The notes under the pieces: model-generated
Told to the model about the DNA's origin: nothing
Seen by the model: only the letters and a program-made list of their open reading frames with translations
Database searches by the model: none
Shown here: in pieces, positions 1 through 11,781 of the stretch
How positions within the stretch are numbered: position 1 is the first letter of the stretch
How the letters are laid out: the number at the start of each line of letters is the position of its first letter
Source of the DNA: Pseudisothecium myosuroides
Lineage: Eukaryota > Streptophyta > Bryopsida > Hypnales > Lembophyllaceae
NCBI GenBank assembly: GCA_951799445.1
Contig: OX637288.1
Span: forward strand, 10,852,501-10,916,500
Length of the DNA: 64,000 nt
Reading direction: 5' to 3'
Program-made: the position numbers and the translations under genes

Positions 1-982
1 TCTATAATAAATGTCCATTGAACTTAAGGTGGACAACAATTTTTGGAAGAAAAGAGATACCTAGGCTACATGGCTACCTCCTCCAAAATTAAAAAAAATC
101 TTCAAGTACTCAAATGGGAACTTTACACTAAAAGATTGCTTCACCATGGTCATCATGCACACTAAATTTATAGATCTCATTGAGATAATTCTGAGATAAT
201 TTTCAATTATTTTAATATAGTCTTTTACAATTGAAATGGTTGTGTTCTTAAGTTCATATTGTTTTAGGATTTCTTTGAATTTTGGCGATCAACTTTGAAT
301 GCTTGAAATCTTAAATTAGCTTTTAAGGGTTTAAAAAAAGCATATTTTTTACCTTTTGTTTTTTTCAATGATTATTTTATACAATTGTGAAGATGTATTT
401 GTCTTTAATTTTTTAGTTTTTTAACTTGAAAACTTTATGATAAATATTGGACATGTGATTTCAACCCTCTACAATGAAACTCTAAAAATTCACTCATAAA
501 TAGCAAAGAAATGGAGGATACAAATTGCGGAAATTTCAAATTTGACTATACAGTCATAGGCTCTGTCATTTAGAGGTTAAGCAGGTGCATCCAACGCTTG
601 CACTATCTTCGATAACAGTTGTTTGGCATGACCGCAACAATGATAAATGTGCGTTGCCATTCCATAATGTCAACGCATGAGAGTTTCGCCGTCGTGGCAT
701 GTTTAGATTGATTAAGGAGAGGCAAATTAAGGCTAATAATGCTTTGCTTGCCTTGTGCAAATTTTCAACAGGGCGGGTATGAAGTAGAAATTTCATTAGT
801 CTAGCAATGAGAGAAATCTAAGAGAAATCTCCACTACTACCAACTGATATTAACTTAGTGAGTGCGGATCCACCTAACAAAATCTAAATGCAAGAAATTT
901 TTGCCTTTGTGGCATGTTTTGATTGGTTAAGCAATCAAAGAAGTCAAAATGGCTCAACTCTCTTAAATTGACATTATGTCCG
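1..982. other. Intergenic, nothing recognised
   Basis: AT-rich sequence with short poly-T and poly-A runs. The only sizeable open frame (about 76 codons, minus strand, 566-796) has no recognisable protein character and no splice context, so I treat it as chance. Confidence 0.5.
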
Positions 983-1104
983 GTAATTGCAAAGCAGGCC
1001 AAGTTATCAAAAATAATTGTTGGTTAGGACCTACCGAGCCGCCGGCGGCGAGGTTGGTACTAATAGGCAATTATTTTTGATAACTTGGCCTGCTTTGCAA
1101 TTAC
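983..1104. repeat. Perfect 37-bp inverted repeat (hairpin)
   Basis: Bases 983-1019 and 1068-1104 are exact reverse complements (37 of 37). They are separated by a 48-base spacer that is unusually GC-rich for this region and holds its own small GCC/GGC palindrome. The perfect stem suggests a young foldback insertion or a small-RNA hairpin precursor. No terminal target duplication is obvious. Confidence 0.85.
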
Positions 1105-2208
1105 CTAGTCCATATGACTAAGCGATTGACGTACTGCAGGAGCTGGATAAGGAAGCCCAGCAGAGTCTGTGCTTAGACTGTGAGTTCTGTCTGAGTAAAG
1201 AGTCTTACACTCAAACGAAGCCTGCCAAGGAAGCATGTAGATTTTGATTCTCAAGTCTAGTTAGACAAATTGCCTATATAAGCATTTGACAATATGAATA
1301 CATTACATAGCTAATTTTACAGTCCCCCAAATGCCAGCTGATGCTTTTATCAAGATGAATCATACACTTCAGCAGCAAAGTAATGAAAATTGACCAGAAA
1401 GACTCGTACAAGTAGGGCCAAGCTAGTGTCCGAGCCAACTTTTCGGTCACCAAGAATGGACAAGCTCGAAGCATGCTAGAGCCAACTTTCCAGCTAGCAT
1501 GAAACTCAACATGAAACTGGACTCGAAATTCTTGATCACCTAACCAATATCTCTGCTGTTTGCCTACCTCATGACATCATGCACCTTCACATCACCTTCA
1601 CAACTTCGTGCATTTCAAACAACTGAACCTACACAGCAAAAAAACTTGCGGAATGCAACAAAAACTCGATGCAAAACAGAAGCCGACAGCATTGACATGC
1701 AAGCATATGGAAATACGCATATGATCTATGCAGAACCCTGGCTCTCACATCCACTGTCAAATAGAAATTTCACAGTGAATTTCCGCACTGAAACCAAATT
1801 TATTTTATTTTCGCTGGAATCCTTCCTGCACCTGATGGTCTTTCAGGGATGATCAACATTCTATTTTGGAGTCATAGTCATGGTAAATTTCTTGAACACT
1901 AGGATGAGTGACTTCACTGTTGATTTCAAATATCATCTCAAATGGAGGTTGTCAATGGGGACAAAACATTTCTAGCTTGATCAGTTGGGATAGTGCCAGT
2001 ATCTAGATGTCAAAATTTATTGCACAATAGGGGGCTGTCAACAATAGGCGCTGTCAAGCACTGCCGTCACGCTCCTTTGAGATGCTCTGCCAAAGTGACC
2101 CTGTATTCTGTTCATTCGTTGGTGAATTGTAACGGAGCAAAAACGTCTTTTCTGAGAGGAAAGTGGCATGAGCATCCTTGTGACATCCCAAACATTTTCA
2201 GCGATTGA
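1105..2208. other. Intergenic, downstream of the minus-strand gene
   Basis: Somewhat less AT-rich than the flanks. A 93-codon open frame at 1571-1852 (+) shows no domain, signal or homology that I recognise. The part next to 2209 should hold the 3' untranslated region and poly(A) site of the minus-strand gene, but I see no clear signal. Confidence 0.35.
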
Positions 2209-3465
2209 TCAAGTTATTGTGAAAACGGAAGGCTTGTTTAGGTGAACAACACTCGCCGCCTTAAATTTTTTGTTGTCGATCATCTCCAAAGGATTGTACA
2301 CTGTGAGCTTGCTGCCATAACAAGAAGCAACTGGGTACAGCTTCGCTTCTTCCAATTCTGACAAGAACTTGTGAACCTGGTACACGAGATTTCTCTGATC
2401 CTGAGTTTTCTTGACCACTCGTCCCGCACCTCGGATGACGAGATTGCTCACGGGGAAATTTCTGCTGTTCTTACAAAATTCATGTTCGACGACGACCTCT
2501 TGCCCGCAGATCGAGAAAGACTTCGTCCCCGTCTCAGTTAACGAGTCGCAGTAGGATTGTGGGACCATTCCACCTTCGTACAAGGCCCTCACTTCGCAGC
2601 CCTCTGGTACGAATGTGCTTTGCTGAAAGTCTATGACGAATTTGACAAGCTTCTTCGTGTAGATTTGATTTCTGCTGTCGTCGCTATATCGAAACTTCTC
2701 CGTAGCGCTGGACAAGATGCCAATGCACTCGAGACGCACACCCTGAGGGAAGATGTTGAAGAAATACTTGGTGCCGACAATTAGCATCTCCTTCGCAAAC
2801 TTCCATACCTGATTCGCATAATAGTTGAGAATGTCAAACAGAACCAGAAAGCCACTGAACACAGCCGACGCAAACCCCAAATTCCTCGCCTGCAGCATGA
2901 GTGGCCCGATGCTGAGTATGCGGAGGAAATTCTGGTTCAGCACATCCGTAGAGCTTTGGTCGATGATGCAGGTGTATTCCCGCAGACAGAAGTATCCCCC
3001 AGCCAGTATATGGTCAATGCACTCTTCCGTGGTTTTGGCTCGGAAGTAGAAACAATTTCTCGCCAAGTAGGCCTTCTCGGAAACAGTCGGGTGCTGCCTC
3101 CTGTAAAATAACCATAGCTGCAGCACATTGAAGGGCTGTGAGGTGAGAAGAAGATCGTACCTAGCTCCATCGACCTTGAAGTGCAGATTTTCGTGTGGCG
3201 TAGAGAATCCGTACGTTCGGGCCAAACAATCCTCCAACTCGGGCTCATCGACCTGATCGAAACCTTCGACGTCGCTCATGTCAAATGTCATCAGTAAGAC
3301 CTTCCTACTTTTAGGAGAGGTGGCCGAAAATCCATTATTCCACAAGCTGGATGTGAAGGCATACGGCAGCTTGAAGAACTTGGCGACCCGGACAAATTGC
3401 CACACGGCATAGCCGGCTTGTATCCAGTTGATAATAGAAAGCACGCGGTCACTTAGAATGGTCAT
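2209..3465 (-). CDS. Unrecognised plant protein, 418 aa exon
   Basis: A long uninterrupted minus-strand frame. The first ATG is at 3465 and the stop at 2209, giving 418 residues. The frame stays open upstream to about 3549 with a coding-like composition (it includes an FEEDFLGHQ segment), and an AG lies just after the upstream TAG. An earlier exon spliced in there is therefore possible, and the ATG at 3465 may be internal. I do not recognise the family. Visible features are an aromatic- and leucine-rich middle, one strongly hydrophobic stretch (roughly residues 205-230, around FSGFLVLFDIL) that could be a membrane segment, scattered cysteines (for example YFCLREYTC), and a Lys/Val-rich C-terminus. 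There is no signal peptide at the chosen start. Base composition and the absence of stops over 1.3 kb make it a real gene. Its function is unknown. Confidence 0.7.
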   Translation of the reverse strand: MTILSDRVLSIINWIQAGYAVWQFVRVAKFFKLPYAFTSSLWNNGFSATSPKSRKVLLMTFDMSDVEGFDQVDEPELEDCLARTYGFSTPHENLHFKVDGARYDLLLTSQPFNVLQLWLFYRRQHPTVSEKAYLARNCFYFRAKTTEECIDHILAGGYFCLREYTCIIDQSSTDVLNQNFLRILSIGPLMLQARNLGFASAVFSGFLVLFDILNYYANQVWKFAKEMLIVGTKYFFNIFPQGVRLECIGILSSATEKFRYSDDSRNQIYTKKLVKFVIDFQQSTFVPEGCEVRALYEGGMVPQSYCDSLTETGTKSFSICGQEVVVEHEFCKNSRNFPVSNLVIRGAGRVVKKTQDQRNLVYQVHKFLSELEEAKLYPVASCYGSKLTVYNPLEMIDNKKFKAASVVHLNKPSVFTIT

Positions 3466-3549
3466 TTCAGAGTCTAATCTTAGTTGGTGACCAAGAAAAT
3501 CCTCTTCGAAAACCGATACTCCGATAGTAATCAAGATATGTTGCTGATG

Positions 3550-4526
3550 CTAATTAATTTGCATAGCTCGTGCCGTGTGACCCTGCTGTTTGCCCTCGCA
3601 GATCAAATTCTGTAAACCCTCGCTACTAATGCTCTCATTCTTAATTCGGAGGCATGTGCTAACAAGTCGCCTGTGTTACGAAGAACGGACTCGAGAACGT
3701 TCTCGCTTTCTAGTTCAGCGTCAATTTGAACGATTTTCCATCGAGGTTCCAACGCAAGAACAAAGGATGCTGAATAAGAATAGACAAAACGCAAACTACA
3801 TAGCAAGAACCCATTTCAAAAACTCGAATCTGAAATACTCGACCGTTCTTCGTGACAATGACGCAGCCTTCGGTGACTCTCGCGCATACATAGACACCAC
3901 CGATCACACCGCGTCACTCGAAAACACCGTCTACTTTTTCCTCTAAGCACCCATCAGTTAAATCTCCCAAGCATTTCAACTAACATGAAACGAACCTCTG
4001 AACCGTCTTCACATCTTCACTGGTGTAAGAGTTCAGAGAGATCGGCTGTTCAAAATCGACCTCCGTTTGTTGAAGAAATGAAGAGATTTATGCTCAAAGC
4101 ATGAATCACGGTTTCCCTCAAATCTTCAGCGACTGAGTACGTCCGATCGGCACATTGAAGTCCCTGGCTCCCTGCTCCCGCTTCTTCTTCCTTTGATCCT
4201 TTCGCAACTTCGCTGTTTTCCTCTAAGGGCCTCCTGCCATGTGAGCCGGGCCGGCAGAAAAAGCACTAGAGTACAAGAAGTGAACACCGATTGTCTTGCC
4301 GGCCTCGGTGAGCGGAGAAGGAGGATTCCAAGTTTCATCGATCATTGGTGGACAACCCCATTGGTGAAGATGAAACAAGATGGAACAATCTTGAAGGAAT
4401 CAATATATGGGGGATTCTTACTTGATCTCTTCCCACCCACAGGGTCCACATGACAGGACAATTGCAAACTTCGGACCTGTAGCTCCCCGGCAAACTTCAT
4501 CGGCCCAGCTCATATGGTAGGAGGGC
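3550..4526. other. Possible upstream exon or leader region, otherwise intergenic
   Basis: GC content stays moderately high to about 4400. Overlapping open frames exist on both strands (3590-3946 plus; 3603-3806 and 3710-3907 minus). The minus frames could be upstream exon or 5' untranslated sequence of the gene at 2209-3465, but I found no splice pair that joins a convincing protein. Nothing else is recognised. Confidence 0.3.
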
Positions 4527-4921
4527 CTAAGGTAGAAGCACCAGTAACAGATCACGCCCAATACCCAACCTGTAGGGTGTGCTATTTTCAAACAAGGTTG
4601 GACCTCAAGTTTGGAATGTGTACTTTTTGTCTTTTTCAAGGTAGGAACTAATAAGATCATGACACATGCCCCCAAAGTAGTGAGCAAGAAAGTAGTTTGG
4701 CTATGATTGGAATTGAAAAACTCTAGACACTTGCTTTTAGTGAAATGCACTTTTTGGGTCCCAAAATTCGTAATAATTTCAATTTTGGGAATCAAATTCT
4801 GAAAATCTTGCTATCCCCATATTTATTATCTTCCTACATAGGAAACATTTCCATCACCTCATACTGCGTACAATCTGCTCCCAAATTCCTTAAATGATCG
4901 GTTATTGGTGCTTCTACCTTA
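4527..4921. mobile_element. MITE, family with GGTAGAAGCACCAGTAA ends
   Basis: Inverted terminal repeats start with TAAGGTAGAAGCACCAGTAA at about 4528 and end with the near-complement at 4921. The total is about 395 bp with no coding capacity. A second copy in the opposite internal orientation lies at 41710-42126 and shares the interior. The superfamily is not assigned. Confidence 0.7.
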
Positions 4922-5006
4922 TCTTACCAATGCTAGAACTTCATTAACTTGAATGTCACACTGCAACTAGATGAGTAATGGATTTCGGGTGAGTATCAAT
5001 GCAGTA

Positions 5007-5368
5007 CATTAGAACCTCTCTAAGCTGAGAGGTCTCGCACCGGTTTGACAGATTGGTTTACAGAGGTTTATTGGCTTCTGGAGGGTCATTTTAGTAGCAA
5101 CCTTTGTTATGTGGCCCAATCCGGGACTAGTTTGACAAAGGTTTATCTACTTAAGGGAGAAGCACCCAATGGTGTCCCTTTCTAGTAAGGGACGTCATTC
5201 TGAAACACAATTCTAGGTGGCCCATACATGGCTTATTATTTTAGTCAAAAAATAATAAGCCATGTTTGGGCTGTCTACATTTAGGTTCTGAAATGATGCC
5301 CCTTCCTAGAAAGGGACGCCATTGGGTGCCTCTCCCTTATAGAGGAACGACTTAAGGAGGTTCTACTG
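5007..5368. mobile_element. Emigrant/pogo-like MITE (Tc1-mariner type), interrupted
   Basis: The left end is CATTAGAACCTCTCTAAG and the right end GGTTCTACTG, each bordered by TA. Established plant Emigrant/Lemi-type MITEs begin CAGTAAAACCTCTATAAA and duplicate TA, so the assignment fits. The element is 362 bp because a second MITE (5154-5336) sits inside. Without it the length is close to the roughly 190-200 bp of the four other copies in this window. Confidence 0.8.
5154..5336. mobile_element. Palindromic MITE nested in the Emigrant-like element
   Basis: Almost the whole 183 bp is an inverted repeat. The outer ends are AGGGAGAAGCACCC and GGGTGCCTCTCCC, and the two arms meet near 5245. TTA borders both ends (5151-5153 and 5337-5339), the usual PIF/Harbinger (Tourist) target duplication, so a Tourist-like origin is likely. 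Confidence 0.7.
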
Positions 5369-5433
5369 TACTTCTATGACATTTAAAACTTAAATCACAA
5401 GCGGCAATAACGAATCCCATGCAACTAAGTTAA

Positions 5434-6356
5434 CCCCTAAAGTCCCGTTGTCCCCTCGGGGGACAAAATGGATTTCGGGCAGGCTCCTACGGTCTCAATC
5501 TTTGTTGTAATTTTCTGAATTTTTTTGTGAAGATAGAGAATCACATTAGCTTTCCGAAAATGTAATTTTTATTTCAATCGGTGCCCGGGAGCAAAAGTTA
5601 TGGCACAAAAACCCCCAATTTTAGTTCGGCGGGCAGAAAAAAACCCTCACAAAAACTTTAAATTAAAAATAAAAAAATTTGTTTCATATAGATTTTACTT
5701 TTATCTACATGGGAAGCTTTGATTCATTCCATTTCGATTTGTTATGCAAAAGTTATAGACAATCTTATTTTTCAGGCAATTAGAGCATCTTCTTGAAAAA
5801 ATAACTTGTAGGATTCATTTTTGAACTCAATTTTGACAATTTTTCAAAAAAATAAATTTCACCAGGTTAAGATTTCTTGCTAGAACAATCTCACCATTGA
5901 GATTAGTATATTTCAATTCTATCTTAGAGCTATTAATGATTTAATTTTTCTTCAATCTTGAACCTACTTCTACTTAACAATTTTTTAATGCGTGAAAACT
6001 AAGTGTTTCTTTTTTGAATTTTTTTTCTAAGATTCTCAACTCAATTCTTCATCATATAAAATTAGAAATTCAAAATCATTAGAGCAAAAATTTTAAGTTA
6101 AGAAGGTTCAAAACCAAATAATGTAGTTGAGCAAGGTGCAAAAAAATTTGATTCCTTTACTTTAAATGCAAATATCTTGCAATCTACGAGGTCAAAGTTT
6201 CTGAAATTTCTTCCACACATTCTTACACTAGTCTAGTACAAGATCCTACGGTTAAATATGCAAAAAACACATTTAAATTTTATTTTTTGCTCTTTGCTAT
6301 AGAAATGACAGTTTTGAGTGGTTTTTGATGGAAAAATGACCTTGGGACTTTAGGGG
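5434..6356. mobile_element. TTAA-flanked piggyBac-like MITE, 923 bp
   Basis: Flanked on both sides by TTAA. The termini are CCCCTAAAGTCCC and GGGACTTTAGGGG, a clear inverted pair. There is no coding capacity. TTAA duplication and a CCC-start terminus are the hallmarks of the piggyBac superfamily. It is one of at least eight structured copies here; a paralogous empty site (see 24823-25757) supports TTAA as the target. Confidence 0.8.
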
Positions 6357-6360
6357 TTAA

Positions 6361-6846
6361 GTTAGTGAGGAGGATATTGTAAGTTATGTTAGCTGTCGTT
6401 TGCTGTCCACCTGCTCTGCCAGGAATCTCCACGCGGCGCCATATCTCAACTTCATTACTAAAGCAATACATCTCTGCGTACGTTACAATGCATATATTAA
6501 ATGGATGTGCAGTGACCCACCGAAGGTTCTCTATCATCTTGCGCACAAAGCGAGACAGTTGTACACTTGTATACCTGTGAGCTTCATAGCATACTGCACG
6601 AGCATCGCATGCACAAAATTTGGGAAAAAAATGCAGCCTCATTTCCATGATTGTGCACAGCTTGAAGCCTTGAACGCGCGCAAGGAATCCAGCACCGACA
6701 GGGAATTTTTTTTATCATTTAGTTTGGGTAGTGCAGAAAGCAGTCTTTGTTGGAGTGATGCAGCTGTATAAATGGATGAAACGTGAAAAATGAGGATGAT
6801 ACTTAACTTATTCATTTACAAAAGAGTGATATTCGTTGGGAAAAAT
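6361..6846. other. Intergenic between two MITEs
   Basis: Overlapping frames at 6400-6771 (+) and 6280-6648 (-) run partly into the 5434-6356 element and show no domain. I see no gene. Confidence 0.4.
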
Positions 6847-7070
6847 CCCCCCATTGCATTAGTATTGTTTCAATGGTTACGCAGTATAGTATTGGAATCA
6901 TATTGTTGCAGTATTGCCTTAGTACATCAACAATACAATTTCAAGAATGATACACTTTATCATTGAAACTATACTATTGCAGTATTAATGTAGTACTGCA
7001 ACAATATTTATACAATACTATACACGTAACCATTGAAACTATATTGCATTAGTACTATTGCAATGGGGGG
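6847..7070. mobile_element. MITE with CCCCCCATTGCATTAGTA ends
   Basis: A 224-bp inverted-repeat element. The left end is CCCCCCATTGCATTAGTA and the right end carries TAGTACTATTGCAATGGGGGG-type complement. Several internal copies of an ATTGxxACAATAC-like motif make it highly self-complementary. No target duplication is clear. Confidence 0.65.
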
Positions 7071-8164
7071 TACTTTCCTGACGAGTTGTCCTTAGAATAT
7101 GTCAAGTAGGCCATCCATTGTTGATCACCCCCCATTTCTACCACATAGGTTGCTCTATTTCCGATCAACTATGGTTTAGGTGACAACTAACATAGAGTAG
7201 GACCAACATGAGTATCAAAAATTTCTAAGAAGTGTACATTGAAAGCATATAATGATCACAACATGTACATTGAAAATTACAATTATTAGTTACATTGATT
7301 TTGTAACCGATCTATGGTTGGAAATAGAATGATCCATATAACAAGAACAAGTTTAACGGAATCTTCACAAAAAAATTCATGATAATTCTATTTTTGAGGA
7401 AAAGGATGTAAAATGAATTTCAAATCCTTTTGAAATCTATTTGATTGTAGGGGGGAATTTTTTCCCTCACCAAGTCCATCCTGCAGATATACACAATTCT
7501 TTAAGTGGTTGGAAATGGGTCGTTAGCTTTTAGCAAATCAACAATTTCATCCACTAAAAAAAGGAGAATATATTGTCTAATATTTCTTTTTAAAAAATTG
7601 TATCACTTTTGAGTAAAATATTGCTCAAAAAAGAAACATTGTGCACCATTCAATGAAAAGTTGAGACATTGTTGATACAAAAAATAAAGGGGCTAGAAAA
7701 TTGAGAAGCATTACAAGAAAATTGGAACCCAGAGAAGGCCGTTTTAGGGTCATTTTCCAAATTGTGAACCACCATAGTCTTGTCCAAAATAATATATAAT
7801 TAAATAGTAATAATTTTATTTTTTATAAATTGAAAATAATTATAATAATTATTTAAAATTTATCTCAAATTTAATTAAATAATCAAAATCTGACATGGTA
7901 GTGTTTCCGTCATGTTAGATTTTTGACTTTTGTAATTTTAGATTCAATTTTATATAAATATTTTAATTATTTAATTAAATTGCCCCATGCAATTTAAGCC
8001 TTGTAATTTGCTAATTTTTATTTTTTGGTTTTGGCTAGCGTTTTTGTTGTGTGGGAACTCATGGCCCTCCTAGAGCCTCTTTCTTCTTCTAATGTCTCCC
8101 TCTCAACCTCCATCATTTGCTATTGAGAAGTTTTCTTTTAGAGGTTTTAACCTTTGAATTAGTG
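7071..8164. other. AT-rich intergenic, nothing recognised
   Basis: Very AT-rich, with poly-A and poly-T runs and an ATAATTATTTAA-like stretch near 7790-7990. No gene, RNA or bounded element is seen. Confidence 0.5.
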
Positions 8165-8414
8165 CATTAGAAGAGATTTGAGGCCTCTAAAAGACTGCAA
8201 GTTCCCAGGGCGTTCCCAGCCTGGGAACTTTGCCACATACGCACTCTGACGTGGTCGAGAAAGTACTACATTAGATTTTTTAATTTTTTAATTTTTAATT
8301 TTTAATTTTTTGAAAAAATAAATTTTGATAGCATTACTGCTTTTCAGAATAGGGGAATAGGGAAGGGGAACAACCTTGAAACGGCCCTTCGGAGGCCTCA
8401 AATCTCTTCTAATG
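8165..8414. mobile_element. MITE with perfect 23-bp inverted ends
   Basis: Bases 8165-8187 and 8392-8414 are exact inverted repeats beginning CATTAGAAGAGATTTGAGG. The element is 250 bp. Diverged family members with the same start and the inner GGAGGGCCGTTTCA-like block are at 46391-46764 and 51034-51292. The superfamily is not assigned. Confidence 0.8.
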
Positions 8415-8998
8415 GTAATTTGCTCAAAAGATATGAAATGGCCCAAAAAAAAATTTAATTTTAATTTTTTTAAGTAATTTATTTTATTTTATTTTATTAA
8501 AATTTTAGGAATAGCACTTTTCACCAAGGACCCCCAGAATTTCTATGAGACCCACCTCTTTGAAGTGAGTATGACTATAATTCAAGGTGGCTCAAAATTT
8601 GAAGACTTTTGATGCCACATAGGAAAAAGTGTTCTCTAATTCATTGGGCCTTCTTAGAGATCCATGACCTCACATTTCATGGTGTAAACCAACGTGTTTT
8701 TATGGGAACTATAACTATTAAGTGACTTCATATTTTGTTGGCTAATATTTTGAGGGACTTGCCTAGACAAGCCAAAACATAGCAACCAAAGTGCTAGAAT
8801 TAACACTCCATTTATTAGATAGAGTCAATCACTGGACGCTAACAATCCAAATCATTGAACAAGAATCATACAATATGCGAACTCTGGAAATGAGATAGTC
8901 ATGAGGTAATAAGATGGAAACAAGTTTTTTTGAACACGATGGGAACTTAGTTTCATGCTACCGCACAAGTGCACAATCACCCCACATTGTGCAGTGAA

Positions 8999-9120
8999 GA
9001 GCTATAAGTTTTTTTTGACAAGATTTAGCCTTGTTATCTTTAAGTTGGAATGAAATTTGCAAGTTTCACTCCAACTTAAAGATAACAAGGCTAAAATCTT
9101 GTGAAAGAATCTTATAGCTC
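8999..9120. repeat. 122-nt near-perfect hairpin, miRNA-precursor-like
   Basis: The arms begin GAGCTATAAG (8999) and end CTTATAGCTC (9120). The inner arms of about 38 bp (9018-9055 against 9064-9102) differ by only one bulged base and one mismatch, around a loop of about eight bases. Size and shape match a plant miRNA or siRNA precursor, but a small MITE would look the same. No other copy was seen in the window. Confidence 0.6.
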
Positions 9121-11781
9121 TATTTTTTGAAAATGAATCTTAACATGGCATTTAATAATCATGTGAAGTTTCAAAGCATGCAAGTTTCTATAACATTGTG
9201 GAGAAGGATTTGAATTTTGTTTGTGCGATTATTGACAAGTTTATCCTATGATCGCCTAAAAATAAAGAGTTGGTGTGAACCCATTTTCCAAAAAATTCTC
9301 AATTTCAACCAATCAAACCTTAAAAAATTTGACCCCTTCACTCTTAGATTTGGTATAAACTACGCTTGAATGTCCATATCTTTCCCTCAATATTATATAT
9401 TACAATCTACTTCATCATGAGGAAATTCTCAAAATTTGGTCGGGAATCATCAAAGTCCAATTAAAATTTATTTCACTACCAAGTTCTCGAGCACCGACAC
9501 CATATCTTGAATTTTGCTGCAGCAATAGCAAAGCATGCTTTTATTGAAATGCATTATTTTCACATTTTCATATTATTGAATATTTTTGTATTTTTCTGCT
9601 TTAATACTTGTAGTTGCTTTTAAAACATGATTTGAAACAATTCATGTTACACTGTAATCAATGTTGAATTAGTGTGCAAATTGCCTTAAATTGATGAATT
9701 GAAGAATTGCCTTTAGTATTTGAACCAAGTTGGTAATTTTAATTGTCAATTTTTAAACCGATTGCTTTTGCAAACTTAAGAAAAATGAATAGATTGCAAA
9801 AAAAAAAAAAAATTTACTAAATTAAATGACTAAGCTTAGGCAGCAACCAAATGACCATGGAGAACTACCGAATGAGATGTGAAAGGATGGCAAAAAATTG
9901 AGTCACCCTATAAAACTCCCCGTTCATTGGGCTAAGCTCTTTGAGGTCTCATTGTGACTTTTTGACTCTGCTTTGCATGTTGTTAGATACCTTTTGCATT
10001 GGGATAACTTAGTATTGCTCTTTTTGTAATAAAAAGATTTTAAGAAAAAAGTGGTGAACTCACAAAGGAGAAACTTCTTTGGTACTTAGTTGCCGCCACT
10101 ATCAAAATAGTGACCAGTTACTATATTTGCTGACTAATAACTAAGAGCATCACCACCGTCACAAGGAAAATTTGACTCATGCACCACTGGAGTTTGTCTC
10201 CAGTAGTCATGTGACAATGACTACTGGAGTTTGTCACCCTGTCGGCACCTATGTAGATGTTGATTCAACAACTTTTCATCCGCAATCGCCTAAAATATAC
10301 CAAAGTTGCAAATATAGGCACAGATTGTAGCCACCATAATGTTTCTAAAATTGGAAATATGATCATTTGGGGCCTCCCTTACTTATTCTCTTAGTTCTTC
10401 TCTGCTTGTCTTGTCTTCTTCTTTGTCCAACCTCTATGGCTTGGATGCGTTTTTTCTTCATTTTGCAACAGTAACCATATATTTCAAAGGAAACAAAATA
10501 AAAAGAGAGATTGTTGCACCTACCTGTGGGGAAGCAAATTTGGCTCTACCTATTTTACTCCAGTTCAAGAGTTGAAATTGTCAAAGATGTTTTTTTGGTT
10601 TTTGTTTTGAAGCCATACAACTCACACTAATTCTTGATTTGGAGCCAAATTTTGAAGGCGCCTAACCTCAGCCACTTACTTTTCACTTGGAGCCCACATT
10701 CAGATTCCCTTAAAATTAAAAAAAAAACACTGATTGTGAGGCGGAATATGTGAGCTACTATTCATGAAGTCAAGGCTACTATCCATGCCACCATTATTGT
10801 TTGCCCAATGAGTTGTTAGAATGGTGAAATCTCAATAGTGAATTCCAAATTAGGGGGCATAAAAAGGGTGCTTAACAATACAGGAGGATTCCGTACCAAG
10901 CTCGTAGTTTGGTGAACTCGGGTTCTTTTTTTCCATTCGCGAGTACGTGGTGTGGTAGAAAAAGTAGCATAACCCCGACCATTTGCCTTCCAGTTATCTC
11001 TTCCGTACCATAGGGTGGATGCTCTAAGGCAGGAAATGGCACAACTACCATTGAACAATGATTCAATCCACACATGCTAGCGGGATGTGACTGGTGCCGA
11101 CAGGTACTTGTGGCAGGTTTTAGTAGGATGCCATCAATTGCATCATCTATGTTTGGTCTTCAACAATCTCTAATGCCCAACATACAATTACAATGTATTT
11201 ATGAATAGTGAACTCACTGCATCCATACAAGTTGTACATCCTAGTACAATTTACATCATGTATTAATCAGTACAAAATAAGCTTGACTTGATTTCTAACA
11301 AGAATGGGAGGCCTAACAAATGTAGCTGCAATGGGATATGGGATGCAAATAAGGTGATGATAAATCAACTAAATCCTCAAACATTAATAAATTCATATGA
11401 TAAAATTACCAGCACTTCATATCCAACAATTGCGACAATGTATGCCATATATCACCTTCTACAACGTTGCAGTGGATATATTGTCATGGCTCAACTCACC
11501 ACATGCAACATAGAAAACGTTGCCTCCACGCCATGGCAACAATAATTGGAAGCAAACGTTGTATCAAGTGACCTCCCGTAATGTGAATTGAAACAATGGG
11601 CACTACACAACGATGTCTATGACCATGGAAGGTCAAGAGTACAACTACAAACACGAAGTAAACCAAAAGGGGTGTGGTTGGCCATATATGTAATCTATTA
11701 GCTACAATCTTGAGCATTAAAAAAAAAAACAAGAAAATAATTCAAGAGAGGAGAAAGATGATGCCCTAGAGAATTTTGTAA
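9121..11781. other. Intergenic, nothing bounded
   Basis: AT-rich. It contains a short 12-bp-stem hairpin at about 10199-10230 (CTCCAGTAGTCA and its complement) and a poly-A run near 9799. The short frames at 10816-11073 (-), 11288-11545 (+) and 11496-11732 (-) lack protein character. No gene is recognised. Confidence 0.4.

Noticed and set aside
1571..1852. 93-codon ORF
   Set aside because: No domain, low-complexity composition and no splice context; probably chance.
6280..6771. Overlapping 122-123 codon ORFs on both strands
   Set aside because: They run across the end of a piggyBac-like MITE and mirror each other; no protein character.
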